The notes below the pieces were generated by a model that saw only the letters and a program-made list of their open reading frames with translations, did not search any database and was not told where the DNA came from. From Actinoplanes sp. NBC_00393 (GTDB taxonomy: Bacteria; Actinomycetota; Actinomycetes; Mycobacteriales; Micromonosporaceae), in assembly GCF_036053395.1 (NCBI RefSeq), contig NZ_CP107942.1, positions 1,144,501-1,208,500 on the forward strand: a stretch of 64,000 bases of DNA, read 5' to 3'. Positions 35,301-44,051 of this stretch are shown one piece after another; position 1 is the stretch's first letter, and every line of letters starts with the position of its first letter. Made by a program: the position numbers and the translations under genes.

Positions 35301-36062
35301 ATGGCGAAGCTCCTCTACACCCTGTACGCCCGCCGCCTGCGCCGGCAGCTGGCGGGCGTGACCCTGCCCCGGCACGTCGCGATGGTGATGGACGGCAATC
35401 GCCGCTGGGCCCGGCAGATGGGTTTCGAGGACCCGCGGATCGGCCACCGCTACGGCGCCGAACACCTCGACGAGGTGCTCCGCTGGTGCGCCGAGTACGG
35501 CATCCGGCACGTCACCGTCTTCCTGGCCTCGGTGGACAACGTGACCAAGCGTGACTCCGGCGAGGTCGGCAACCTGATGCGGATGATCGAGGAGGTGGTC
35601 GCCGAGCGGCTGCAGCGGCCGGGCAGCCTCTGGCAGGTGCACCTGGCCGGCCGGCTCGACGTGCTGCCCGAGTCGACGCGCCACGCGCTCAAACTGGCCG
35701 GGGAGCGGACCCGCGGCGACTTCCACCTGACCATCGCCATCGGCTACGACGGCCGCGACGAACTGGTCAACGCGTTCCGCTCGCTGCTGGAGGCCGAGGG
35801 GCGGGCCGGGCACAGCGTCGACGACATCGCCGAGCGGCTGACCGCCGAGCAGATCGCCGCGCACCTGTGGACCAGCGGCCAGCCCGACCCGGACCTGGTG
35901 ATCCGCACCAGCGGCGAGCGCCGGATGTCCGGTTTCCTGCTGTGGCAGGCCGCCTACTCGGAACTGCACTTCAGCGACGTCTACTGGCCCGGTTTCCGCA
36001 AGGTCGACTTCCTGCGGGCACTGCGCTCGTACGCCGCCCGGCACCGCCGTTTCGGCGCCTGA
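35301..36062 (+). CDS. uppS: cis-Prenyltransferase (polyprenyl diphosphate synthase)
   Basis: A 253-residue UppS-family enzyme. The signature MVMDGNRRWARQMG (catalytic Asp, isoprenyl-binding) is near residue 30, followed by GAEHLDEVLRWCAEYGIRHVTVFL and the C-terminal RTSGERRMSGFLLWQAAYSEL, equal to the RTSGExRLSNFLLWQ motif. It condenses isoprene units for undecaprenyl or decaprenyl phosphate, or makes a shorter Z-product as in Rv1086-type enzymes. ATG 35301 is internal to a longer open frame. Confidence 0.92.
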   Translation: MAKLLYTLYARRLRRQLAGVTLPRHVAMVMDGNRRWARQMGFEDPRIGHRYGAEHLDEVLRWCAEYGIRHVTVFLASVDNVTKRDSGEVGNLMRMIEEVVAERLQRPGSLWQVHLAGRLDVLPESTRHALKLAGERTRGDFHLTIAIGYDGRDELVNAFRSLLEAEGRAGHSVDDIAERLTAEQIAAHLWTSGQPDPDLVIRTSGERRMSGFLLWQAAYSELHFSDVYWPGFRKVDFLRALRSYAARHRRFGA

Positions 36063-36090
36063 GGCGCTCCCGCTCTGGCAGGGTGGTTGC

Positions 36091-36333
36091 GTGACCACCA
36101 CCCGGCCGGCGCCCACCCGGGCCGATCTCGACGCGTGGTTCACCGCGCTCATCGTCGGGGTCCGCACGCGCGACGAAGCGGACAAGTGGGCCTCCCAGTG
36201 GTTCGACGTCGCCGTCGAGGACGAGCACGTCCGGTGGGCCCTCGACCGGTTGCACGGCCTGGACCGGCACGACGACGACCAGGTCCGCCGGTGGCGCACC
36301 GAGTACCGGGAACGCTGCGGCATGCCGGGATGA
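36091..36333 (+). CDS. Small hypothetical protein
   Basis: An 80-residue acidic protein (ADLDAWFTALIVGVRTRDEADKWASQWFDVAVEDEHVRW). It has no signal, membrane segment or known domain. GTG start, 28 bp after the prenyltransferase gene on the same strand. Codon pattern is consistent with coding DNA. Confidence 0.55.
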   Translation: MTTTRPAPTRADLDAWFTALIVGVRTRDEADKWASQWFDVAVEDEHVRWALDRLHGLDRHDDDQVRRWRTEYRERCGMPG

Positions 36334-36375
36334 GGGTCGGCGGTGCTTGATCGGGTCGCGTAGGCTCCACAGCCG

Positions 36376-37356
36376 TTGAGAAAGCTATGGGGGACCGTCG
36401 CCGCGGTCGTCGCCGCCGTCACGGTCGGTGCGGTCGCCGCCCCCACGCCCGCACACGCCATCGCACACGGTGACAGCGTCCCCGACGGCCGGTACACATT
36501 CGCCGTCAAGATCACCGAGTTGGGCATTCCCACCGCGGACGGCGGCACCCGGGACAGCTCCTGCTCCGGCGGGCTGATCTCCCCGCACTGGGTGCTCACC
36601 GCCGCACACTGCTTCCGCGATCTGAGCGGCAAACGGGTGTCGCGCACGGTCGCCGAGCGGACCATCGCCACGGTCGGCCGGGCCGACCTGACCGGCAAGG
36701 CCGGTTTCACCGCGAACGTGGTCCAGGTGCGCCAGCACGGCAAGGCGGACGTGGCACTGGCCCGGATCGACAAGGCGATCACCGGCATCACCCCGCTGCG
36801 GCTGAGCCGCAGCAAGCCGGCCGACGGGCAGCGGGCCCGGCTGGTCGGTTATGGCTTCACCAGGAAGGGCGCCGAGCGTACGCCCGATCGCCTGCGAACC
36901 GGCCGGTTCGAGGTGACGTCGGTCGACACCACCGAGATGGGCCTGTCCGGGATCGCGCCGCGGGCGGACACCAGCCCGTGCGAGCGGGACTCCGGCGGTC
37001 CCTACTTCACCGAGCCCAAGAACGGCCCGGCCGTCGTGATCGGTGTGGTCAGCCGCGGCCCGGACTGCCCGCACACCGGCCCGGACATCGCCACCCGGGT
37101 CGACGCCCTGGCCCCGTGGATCCTCTCGGTCATCAAGAAGGACCTGGCGGCGCCGCCGTCACCCCCGGCACCGGCCGCGTCCCGGCCGCCGTCGCGCGTC
37201 CCGGACCCGGTGGCGGCCGCCCCGCAGGAGCCGGCCGGCCGGACCCTGCCGCCGGTCGCGCTGCTGACCGTTCCGGTAGCCGTCGGAAGCGTCGTGCTCT
37301 TGCTGGCGGCGCTGCGGCGCGGCCGCCGTTACCGGGGTCACCGCCGGCGCGGCTGA
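36376..37356 (+). CDS. Secreted trypsin-like serine protease with C-terminal membrane anchor
   Basis: A 326-residue S1 peptidase. Signal peptide (VAAVVAAVTVGAVAAPTPAHA), then the triad His78 (VLTAAHCF), Asp125 (ADVALARI), Ser206 (CERDSGGPY) with disulfide-type cysteines. After a Pro/Ala-rich linker (SPPAPAASRPPSRVPDP) a hydrophobic segment (VALLTVPVAVGSVVLLLAAL) and basic tail anchor it in the membrane. TTG start; TAGGCT lies about 10 bp upstream, so the transcript may be nearly leaderless. Confidence 0.85.
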   Translation: MRKLWGTVAAVVAAVTVGAVAAPTPAHAIAHGDSVPDGRYTFAVKITELGIPTADGGTRDSSCSGGLISPHWVLTAAHCFRDLSGKRVSRTVAERTIATVGRADLTGKAGFTANVVQVRQHGKADVALARIDKAITGITPLRLSRSKPADGQRARLVGYGFTRKGAERTPDRLRTGRFEVTSVDTTEMGLSGIAPRADTSPCERDSGGPYFTEPKNGPAVVIGVVSRGPDCPHTGPDIATRVDALAPWILSVIKKDLAAPPSPPAPAASRPPSRVPDPVAAAPQEPAGRTLPPVALLTVPVAVGSVVLLLAALRRGRRYRGHRRRG

Positions 37357-37409
37357 ATTAATCCGCTACGGATGAGGCCCCGGGTCCGGCCGGGCGCTGC
37401 ACTGATGAC

Positions 37410-37844
37410 ATGTTCGATGACAACGGATCCTTTCTGTTGGCCATGCTGGAGTTCTTCATCTTCGTGGCGTGGCTGTTCTGCCTGTTCTGGATCTTCGGCG
37501 ACCTGTTCCGCAGCCGGGATCTCGGTGGCCTCGGCAAGACGCTGTGGTCGCTCTTCCTCATCTTCCTGCCGGCCATCGGCGCCCTCGTCTATCTGATCGC
37601 CCGGGGCAACGGCATGTCCGAACGTGCCCTGGCCCAGCACGCCGAGCTGCAGAAGCAGCAGGAGGCCTACATCCGGTCGGTGGCCGCCGACTCCGGCGTG
37701 GCGCCGGCGCCACGCAGCCCCGCCGACGAGATCGCCCAGGCGAAGCAGCTGCTCGACGCGGGCACGATCAGCGCCGCCGAGTTCGAGCACCTGAAGTCCC
37801 GCGCCCTCGGCACGACCACCTCCCCCGCACCGGTCGCGGGATAA
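37410..37844 (+). CDS. PLDc_N/SHOCT small membrane protein
   Basis: A 144-residue protein with two membrane helices (FFIFVAWLFCLFWIFGDLF and TLWSLFLIFLPAIGALVYLIARG) typical of PLDc_N domains, followed by a coiled linker and a C-terminal SHOCT motif (DEIAQAKQLLDAGTISAAEFEHLKSRAL). Function is unknown; SHOCT domains often mediate oligomerisation. ATG 37410 has no clear Shine-Dalgarno site. Confidence 0.82.
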   Translation: MFDDNGSFLLAMLEFFIFVAWLFCLFWIFGDLFRSRDLGGLGKTLWSLFLIFLPAIGALVYLIARGNGMSERALAQHAELQKQQEAYIRSVAADSGVAPAPRSPADEIAQAKQLLDAGTISAAEFEHLKSRALGTTTSPAPVAG

Positions 37845-37942
37845 GTCAATGTCAATGATCCGACGCTGCTGACGCGGAATCCGGACCACCCTTGCCCCGG
37901 CCGGCACCGACCATGAAGTGTTCGCCGGGGGAGGGGTTTGTC

Positions 37943-38890
37943 GTGGTGGATTTCGATCGGGAGCTCGCGGAGTCGAGCGCGAAGCGGCTGCGGGACTGCC
38001 GGCAGGGTCTGAACGGTGGCGGCAGCGTGGTGCGCGGGTGGGAGCCGTCGCATCAGGAGATGGCCGCCCTGCTGCAGACGCCGCCGGAGGACATCGCCGG
38101 GGTGGTCGCCCGGCTCAAGCAGCTGCAGCTGATCTTCGACAGCCTGCCGCCGAGCCCGGGCAACAACCGGGTGGCCGCGTTCAACTCGCTGTACACGACC
38201 ATCACCGAGCAGGTCGCCGAGCACCTGCGCGGCCCGGACGTCACCGACGCCCGCTGGCTCGAGGTGCTCGACGTCGAGTTCGCCCGGCTGTATTTCACGG
38301 CGCTCGGATCCTGGGGCGGACTGAGCCCGGACACCCCGGACGCGTGGGAGGTGCTGTTCCGCCGGGCCCACGACGGCGAGGTGACCGCCCTGGAAGCGGC
38401 CGTGCTCGGCGTCAACGCGCACATCAACCACGACCTGGCGCTGGCCCTGGTCGCCACCTGGAAGCGGCTCGGCTATCCCGGCGACGGCCCGCAGCACCCC
38501 GACTACCTGGTCGTCAACAAGATCTTCTACAAGCACATCCCGCCGCTGCGCCGCCGGTTCGCCACCGCCTGGCAGATGGAGATCGACCGCTGCGTGGGCG
38601 AGCTCGACGACTGGAGCCAGCGGGTGCTGGTCCGGACCACCCGGGCCCTGGCGTGGGAGCAGGCCGAGCGGCTCTGGGACCTGCGCGAGGACGAGGACGA
38701 CCTGGCCCGCGCCTGCACGGTGATGGACCGGGTGGCGGCGATGGCCGGGGAGACGCTGCTGACCGGCGTCGGCATCGTCAAGGTGCTGTGGCTGACCGCG
38801 ACCGCCATGGCGAAATCGCTCTGGCGTAGGACGCTGGTCAGCGTGGGGGCGAGCCGGCCACGCCCGAGGCCGGCCCAGATCTCGGACTGA
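37943..38890 (+). CDS. DUF5995 family protein
   Basis: A 315-residue cytoplasmic protein with DUF5995 signatures: LKQLQLIFDSLPPSPGNNRVAAFNSLYTTITEQVAEHL, LEVLDVEFARLYFTAL and LEAAVLGVNAHINHDLALALV. The NAHINHD motif suggests a metal or acid active site. GTG 37943 has GGGGAGGGG upstream; the frame is open to 37892. The C-terminal 53 bp overlap the remnant of an ion channel on the other strand. Confidence 0.75.
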   Translation: MVDFDRELAESSAKRLRDCRQGLNGGGSVVRGWEPSHQEMAALLQTPPEDIAGVVARLKQLQLIFDSLPPSPGNNRVAAFNSLYTTITEQVAEHLRGPDVTDARWLEVLDVEFARLYFTALGSWGGLSPDTPDAWEVLFRRAHDGEVTALEAAVLGVNAHINHDLALALVATWKRLGYPGDGPQHPDYLVVNKIFYKHIPPLRRRFATAWQMEIDRCVGELDDWSQRVLVRTTRALAWEQAERLWDLREDEDDLARACTVMDRVAAMAGETLLTGVGIVKVLWLTATAMAKSLWRRTLVSVGASRPRPRPAQISD

Positions 38891-39349
38891 TCAGCCGGGC
38901 GCCGTCGTCGCGGTCCAGTCGCAGGTCCTGCTCCAGCTCGGCGATCAGGGCGCGCAGGTCGTCGAGCCGCTGACTGATCATGATCCGGTCGATCTCGTCC
39001 GGGATGCCGTCGTGGTCCTCGTCGGTCGCCAGACGCTCGGTCATCTCCAGTCGGCGCGCCTCCTCCATCGAGTTGACGATGACCGCGATCAGGATGTTGA
39101 GCAGCAGGTTCACCGTGATCAGGACGTAGCTCACGTAGTAGACCAGTGCGCAGGCCGGGGGAGAAGCGGACGAGGCGCAGCACCCGGGCGATCCGGATCA
39201 CGCGCAGCGCCGGCGAGTCGCCGTGCAGGCCGGGGAAAGAACGCCAGGGCGATCACGGTGACGATGACGATCTCGAAGGGCCGGGACTCGGTGATCGCGG
39301 CACAGGTCCGGGCCGTACGCGACAGCCGGTCCTGCGGCGGGTTCACCAT
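38838..39349 (-). pseudogene. Voltage-gated ion channel remnant with two internal deletions
   Basis: The minus strand holds three pieces of a NavBac-type channel in successive frames. Around 39349-39245 is the S1 start (TESRPFEIVIVTVIALAF); around 39240-39160 is the S4 arginine helix (ALRVIRIARVLRLVRFSPG); from about 39140 to 38838 is S6 plus the C-terminal coil (SYVLITVNLLLNILIAVIVN, EEARRLEMTERLATDEDHDG). S2-S3, the S4-S5 linker, S5 and the pore are missing. Both junctions lie at copies of the same 11-bp sequence GCAGGCCGGGG. Confidence 0.75.
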
Positions 39350-39484
39350 GCGGCCAGCCTACGGAGTCCTCCCCGGTGCGGTGCCGGGTGATCCCTGAGC
39401 GGGGCTCCGGGTGCCGCCCGGAGCTTTCCCCGGCATGCCGTCCCAGCTCTGGAAACGTACCCCGTCGGCCGGTCAGCCTCAGGC

Positions 39485-40990
39485 GTGCGCAAATTTCTGT
39501 TCCGTGGGTTGCTGGTCCTTGTCGTGCTGACCGTGGTCGGCGCGGGTGTGGGCGCCTGGGTGCTGCTGCGGCCGCCGATCGACACGGTCGGCGACGTCGC
39601 CTTCGACCGTGCGCTGGCCGTCCCGCCGCTCGCCGAGTCCAGGCTGGACCAGGACGGCCGGCGGGTCTTCGACCTGCGGGCCCGGGCCGGACAGGCCGAC
39701 CTCGGGCAGGGCGGGGCGACCGAGACGTGGGGCTACAACGGTGACCACCTCGGGCCGACCCTGCGGGCCAAGCGTGGCGAGCAGGTGGTCGTCAACATCA
39801 CCAACGAACTCGGCGAGGACACCACGGTGCACTGGCACGGCATGCATCTGCCGGCGAAGATGGACGGCGGCCCGCACCAGCCGATCCGGCCCGGTACGAC
39901 CTTCGCCCCGCACTGGAAGGTCGACCAGCCCGCCGCCACCCTGTGGTACCACCCGCACCCGCACGAGCGGACCGAGAAGCAGGTGTACCGCGGCCTGGCC
40001 GGGATGTTCCTCATCGACGACCCGGCCACCGACGTGGCGTCGCTGCCGCACGAGTACGGCGTCGACGACGTGCCGGTGATGGTGCAGGACAAGGCGTTCG
40101 ACGACGACGGGCAGCTCTCCGAGAACGGCCGGTTCGGCAGCGAGATCGGCATCCTCGGCGACTCGGTGCTGGTCAACGGGACGCCGGGGCCGTACCTCGA
40201 CGTCACCACCTCGCTGGTGCGGCTGCGGCTGCTGAACGCGGCGACCGCCCGGTTCTTCAATTTCCAGCTCTCCGACGGGCGGCCGTTCACGCTGATCGGC
40301 AGCGACGGCGGGCTGCTGGACCGGCCGCACCAGGTGCAGCGGGTGCCACTGTCGCCCGGTGAACGGGCCGAGGTGCTGGTGGCGATGCGGCCCGGCGAGC
40401 GGGTGGTGTTGCGCAGCGGGCCACAGGCACCGGACGGTGACTTCGCGACCCGGCGCTTCCAGGGTGGGGGCGACAAGTTCGACGTACTGGAGTTGCGTGC
40501 GGCGGCGACGCTGAAGCCCAGCCCGGCCGTGCCGGCGAAGCTGGTGGACATCCCGCGCCTCAACCCGTCGACGGCTGCCGACGCCCGGGAGATGACGTTC
40601 AGCACCCGTGACATCAACGGGCGCAAGATGGACCACCGCCGGGTCGACGCCGTGGTCACCAAGGACACCACCGAGGTGTGGACGGTCGTCAACGGGCACG
40701 GCACCCCGCACAGCTTCCACATCCACGACGTGCAGTTCCAGGTGCTCAGGCGGACCGACGGGCAGCCGGTGCCGCCGCTGCTGAGCGGCTGGAAGGACAC
40801 CGTCCACCTGCCGGCGCACGAGGGCTACACGGTGATCATGCGGTTCTCCGGGTTCGCGGACCCGGCGACGCCGTACATGTTCCACTGCCACGTCCTGCGG
40901 CACGAGGACGAGGGCATGATGGGCCAGTTCGTGGTCGTCGAACCCGGCGGGCAGCCGCAGCTCGCCGCGCATCACGACCACGGTGGCTGA
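39485..40990 (+). CDS. Multicopper oxidase (CueO/bilirubin-oxidase type)
   Basis: A 501-residue membrane-anchored cupredoxin oxidase (hydrophobic residues 6-28, FRGLLVLVVLTVVGAGVGAW). All copper motifs are present: VHWHGMH, WYHPHPHE, PHSFHIHDVQF and FHCHVLRHEDEGMMG. The mononuclear site and trinuclear cluster appear intact, so laccase- or CueO-like phenol or copper oxidation is expected. GTG start. It overlaps the following small gene by 8 bp. Confidence 0.92.
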   Translation: MRKFLFRGLLVLVVLTVVGAGVGAWVLLRPPIDTVGDVAFDRALAVPPLAESRLDQDGRRVFDLRARAGQADLGQGGATETWGYNGDHLGPTLRAKRGEQVVVNITNELGEDTTVHWHGMHLPAKMDGGPHQPIRPGTTFAPHWKVDQPAATLWYHPHPHERTEKQVYRGLAGMFLIDDPATDVASLPHEYGVDDVPVMVQDKAFDDDGQLSENGRFGSEIGILGDSVLVNGTPGPYLDVTTSLVRLRLLNAATARFFNFQLSDGRPFTLIGSDGGLLDRPHQVQRVPLSPGERAEVLVAMRPGERVVLRSGPQAPDGDFATRRFQGGGDKFDVLELRAAATLKPSPAVPAKLVDIPRLNPSTAADAREMTFSTRDINGRKMDHRRVDAVVTKDTTEVWTVVNGHGTPHSFHIHDVQFQVLRRTDGQPVPPLLSGWKDTVHLPAHEGYTVIMRFSGFADPATPYMFHCHVLRHEDEGMMGQFVVVEPGGQPQLAAHHDHGG

Positions 40991-41222
40991 GGCCGCGCAC
41001 AATGCGGTCGTGGAGGCATTGAAGGACATCGCAGCATGGGCGGTGGTCGTCGTGGTCGGCGGCATCGGCCTGGTCGCCGCCGTCGACGACGGCCGGGACC
41101 CGGTCACCGGCACCCCGGTGAGCCGCGACGACTACGCGCGGGTCGCGCCCGGCGCCTACGTCCGGCTTTACCTGACCCCGCGCGGCCGTCAGGTCAAACG
41201 GCTCGACGTGCTGGAGAAATGA
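40983..41222 (+). CDS. Small membrane protein downstream of the oxidase
   Basis: A 79-residue protein with one hydrophobic helix (AAWAVVVVVGGIGLVAAV) and a polar tail (YARVAPGAYVRLYLTPRGRQVKRLDVLEK). GTG 40983 overlaps the oxidase end by 8 bp; GTG 41010 is an alternative start. Its stop at 41222 overlaps the 3' end of the convergent XRE-cupin gene. No family was recognised. Confidence 0.5.
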   Translation: MAEAAHNAVVEALKDIAAWAVVVVVGGIGLVAAVDDGRDPVTGTPVSRDDYARVAPGAYVRLYLTPRGRQVKRLDVLEK

Positions 41223-41755
41223 AGGATCTCGGCGGGCATCTCGGTGGCCGGGCCGAACCAGTGCGGCTCGCCGGTGTCGAACTCCGCGATGTCGCCCGGC
41301 TTCAACAGACGCTCGCTGTCGCCCAGCAGCAGCCGCACCTGCCCGGCCAGCACGTAGAACCAGATGTGACCGGGATGGGCGACCAGCTCCGGTGATCCGG
41401 GGCCGGCGCCGAGGATCTGCTTGAACACCTGTACCCGGCCCGGATAGGTGGTCAGCGGGATGACGACGCTGCTGTTACCGGTCCGGGCGTGACTGCGGTG
41501 CGGCGTCAGATGGGCACGCGGATCGCCGGTCGGCGGGGCGCCGATCAGATTGTCCAGGGCCATCCGGTACGCGCGGGCCAGCGGAATCAGCAGATCCAGG
41601 GTGGGACGGCGCTTGCCCGCCTCGAGCCGGGACAGGGTGCTCACCGACAGACCGGTGGGGCCGGCCAGATCCTCCAGCGTCAGGCCCCGGTCCTGGCGGA
41701 TCCGGCGCAGACGCGGGCCGATGCCGTCGAGCAGCTGCGCCAGTTCGAGGTCCAC
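41189..41755 (-). CDS. XRE-type HTH regulator with C-terminal cupin
   Basis: A 188-residue regulator. The HTH is at residues ~10-65 (LRRIRQDRGLTLEDLAGPTGLSVSTLSRLEAGKRRP), then a small beta-barrel cupin (PELVAHPGHIWFYVLAGQVRLLLG, LKPGDIAEFDTGEPHWFGPA) that senses a small molecule. The frame extends to a TTG at 41779 that lies in an inverted repeat, so I chose GTG 41755. It is divergent from the MFS exporter, probably as its repressor. Confidence 0.85.
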   Translation of the reverse strand: MDLELAQLLDGIGPRLRRIRQDRGLTLEDLAGPTGLSVSTLSRLEAGKRRPTLDLLIPLARAYRMALDNLIGAPPTGDPRAHLTPHRSHARTGNSSVVIPLTTYPGRVQVFKQILGAGPGSPELVAHPGHIWFYVLAGQVRLLLGDSERLLKPGDIAEFDTGEPHWFGPATEMPAEILHFSSTSSRLT

Positions 41756-41764
41756 GCCAGCAGT

Positions 41765-41779
41765 TTGCGGTCTTCGCAA
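41765..41779. promoter_or_regulatory. Inverted repeat between XRE-cupin and MFS genes
   Basis: TTGCGGTCTTCGCAA: 5-bp arms TTGCG/CGCAA around a 5-nt centre. It sits upstream of both divergent genes and overlaps the rejected TTG start of the regulator. Confidence 0.5.
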
Positions 41780-41821
41780 GTTTCCTGGGAAGCCGGGGGT
41801 GGGCGCGGTGACGATCCCGGC

Positions 41822-43198
41822 ATGAAACTACTCGCCATCTGTGCCACCAGCATCTTCCTGGTCGGGCTCGACACGACGATCGTCAACGTGGCGCTGCCGT
41901 CGATCGGGCGCGACCTGCGGCTCGGCACCGCGGACCTGCAGTGGACGGTCGACGCGTACACCCTCGTTCTTGCTGCCCTGCTGATCACCTCGGGTGCGCT
42001 GGCGGACCGCCTCGGCCGGCGCCGGATCTTCCGGCTCGGCCTGGTGGTGTTCGGTGCCGGGTCGGTGGCTTGCGCACTGGCGCCGACGATGGGTGTCCTG
42101 GTCGCGGCCCGGGCCGTGCAGGGCGTCGGCGGCTCGATGCTGAGCCCGGTGGCGCTCGCCATCGTGGTCAGCGTGATCACCGATCCGCGGGAGCGGGCCA
42201 GGGCGATCGGGGTGTGGGCCGCGGTGTTCGGGCTGAGCATGGCGGCCGGGCCGATCCTCGGCGGGTTGCTGATCGCCGGGCTCGGCTGGCGGTGGGTGTT
42301 CTGGGCCAACCTGCCGGTCATCGCGATCGTGCTGGTCCTGACCGCGCGGCACGTGCCGGAGTCCAGGGCGCCGAAGGCCCGGCGGCTGGATCCGCTCGGC
42401 CAGATCCTGCTGATCGTGCTGGTCGGAGCCAGCGTGGCGGCGTTGATCGAAGGGCCGCGCCTGGGCTGGGGTTCGCCGGTTCTGCTGGCCGGCTACCTGG
42501 TGATCGTGGCTGCTGGGGTCGCGTTCGCCCGGGTGGAGACGCGGCAGGCGGAGCCGTTGATCGATCTGCGGCTGTTCCGCCGGCCGCCGTTCGCTGCGGC
42601 GGCGGGCGGGGCGGTGGCGGTGTTCGCCGCGCTCAACGTGACGTTGCTGGTGGGCACCCTGTACCTGCAGCAGGTCCGCGGCCTGAGCCCGGTGGCGGCG
42701 GGTCTGGTCACGCTGCCGATGGCGATCGCGGCGACGGTCTGCGCGCCGCTCGCCGGGCACCTCGTCGGGCGGGTTGGTCCTCGGCTGCCGCTGCGGATCG
42801 CCGGTGTGGGGCTTGCGGTCGGTGGGCTGTTGCTGATCGGGCTCGATGACCGGACCCCGATGCCGTTGCTGCTGGCTGCCTACCTGTTCGCCGGGATCGG
42901 TGTCGGCTTCGCCAATGCGCCGATCACCAATACGGCGGTCAGCGGCCTGCCTCCGGAACGCGCCGGTGTGGCCGGTGGCATCACCTCGACGGCCCGCCAG
43001 TTCGGTGCGGCGCTGGGCATCGCCCTGGCCGGCGTCCTGGTCACTCTCCCCGCCGACACCGGGCACTCGGGTGGCGCGGCGACCCGGCCGGGCTGGGTAC
43101 TGGTCGCGATCTGCGGTGTCGCGGTTCTGCTCGCCGCGCAGGTTTCCCCTACGAGCAGTCCAAGGCGCCACCGGCCCACAACAGCCCTCGCTCGGTGA
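41822..43198 (+). CDS. MFS drug exporter (DHA2/EmrB-QacA type)
   Basis: A 458-residue transporter with about 14 membrane segments. Motif A (GALADRLGRRRIFRLG), the N-terminal D1 motif (FLVGLDTTIVNVALPSIGRDL) and motif C (AAVFGLSMAAGPILGGLL) are present, as in H+-driven DHA2 exporters. ATG 41822; the frame is open further upstream but that overlaps the divergent regulator. Last 50 bp overlap the ThuA-like gene. Substrate is unknown. Confidence 0.88.
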   Translation: MKLLAICATSIFLVGLDTTIVNVALPSIGRDLRLGTADLQWTVDAYTLVLAALLITSGALADRLGRRRIFRLGLVVFGAGSVACALAPTMGVLVAARAVQGVGGSMLSPVALAIVVSVITDPRERARAIGVWAAVFGLSMAAGPILGGLLIAGLGWRWVFWANLPVIAIVLVLTARHVPESRAPKARRLDPLGQILLIVLVGASVAALIEGPRLGWGSPVLLAGYLVIVAAGVAFARVETRQAEPLIDLRLFRRPPFAAAAGGAVAVFAALNVTLLVGTLYLQQVRGLSPVAAGLVTLPMAIAATVCAPLAGHLVGRVGPRLPLRIAGVGLAVGGLLLIGLDDRTPMPLLLAAYLFAGIGVGFANAPITNTAVSGLPPERAGVAGGITSTARQFGAALGIALAGVLVTLPADTGHSGGAATRPGWVLVAICGVAVLLAAQVSPTSSPRRHRPTTALAR

Positions 43199-43805
43199 GA
43201 GCAGCCACCTCGGGCACCGCCAGATCCGCCGGCGCGTGCCCGAGCGTGGACACGAACACCCGTCCCCGCCCGAACCGCCGCAACCACACCACCGGCATCA
43301 CCGCCCCCGCAGTCTCCGGCGCCCCGTGCTTCCCCTCGAACGTGGTCGTGGCCAGCACCTCCAGCGTCGGATCCACGTGACAGAAATACTGCTCCGTGTG
43401 CAGCCGGAACGACCCGATCCCCCGCACCACCGGATGCTCAGCCACGATCTCCACGTCGTAGTCCACGAACCCACCCGGATGACACACGAACCGCCCACCC
43501 ACCATGAACTGGTACCGCGGCGACTCATACGCGGTCGCCACGATCCCGCCGTGCCACCCCGCGAACCCGGCGCCCGCCGCCACCCGCTCCACCAGGTTCT
43601 GTTCCTGCTGCTCGGTGAGCTGCCCACCGGTCCAGCACTGCACGATGAGGCCGGCCCGCTCCAGCAGATCCCGGTCGTCGTAGGCACCAAGGCTCTCCGC
43701 GACCTCCACCTCGCACCCCCGAGCCCGCAGCCGCTCGATGAACATCTCGGTGCAGGCTCGCGGCTCATGCCCGGCCCAACCCCCACGAACCACCAGAACA
43801 CGCAT
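43149..43805 (-). CDS. ThuA-like glutamine-amidotransferase-fold protein
   Basis: A 218-residue protein with VLVVRGGWAGHEPRACTEMF, GLIVQCWTGGQLTEQQEQNLV, GFAGWHGGIVATAYESPRYQFMVGGRF and GRGRVFVSTLGHAPADL, the ThuA pattern (trehalose-utilisation related; often acting on sugars, sometimes fused to oxidoreductases). ATG 43805 follows a TATGGT -10-like element at 7 nt, so the mRNA may be leaderless. The frame reads on upstream without ThuA homology. Confidence 0.82.
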   Translation of the reverse strand: MRVLVVRGGWAGHEPRACTEMFIERLRARGCEVEVAESLGAYDDRDLLERAGLIVQCWTGGQLTEQQEQNLVERVAAGAGFAGWHGGIVATAYESPRYQFMVGGRFVCHPGGFVDYDVEIVAEHPVVRGIGSFRLHTEQYFCHVDPTLEVLATTTFEGKHGAPETAGAVMPVVWLRRFGRGRVFVSTLGHAPADLAVPEVAALTERGLLWAGGALDCS

Positions 43806-44051
43806 GCCCAAGACCATAAAACCCTCGGGGTACGCGCGACGGCCCGGCCGACCAGCCGAAGAAACGTGCTGTTTCCCGGCGGCCGCGCTGGGGCCGGGAG
43901 TGGGCAGATGATCGCGCTGCACTCGCGGGACGGTCCAAAATGTCGTCAACGGCGTCGCGCGTACCCCGGAAAAGCGTGACCGAACCGCTGACCTGGATTG
44001 ATCATCGCCGTAGGCTCTCCTGCACAACCGTCGAGAGCTCGTGGAGATCCG

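Noticed and set aside
38838..39134. A free-standing 98-residue membrane protein from the channel C-terminus
   Set aside because: It contains only S6 and the C-terminal coil of a channel, continuous with S4 and S1 pieces upstream; better explained as a remnant.
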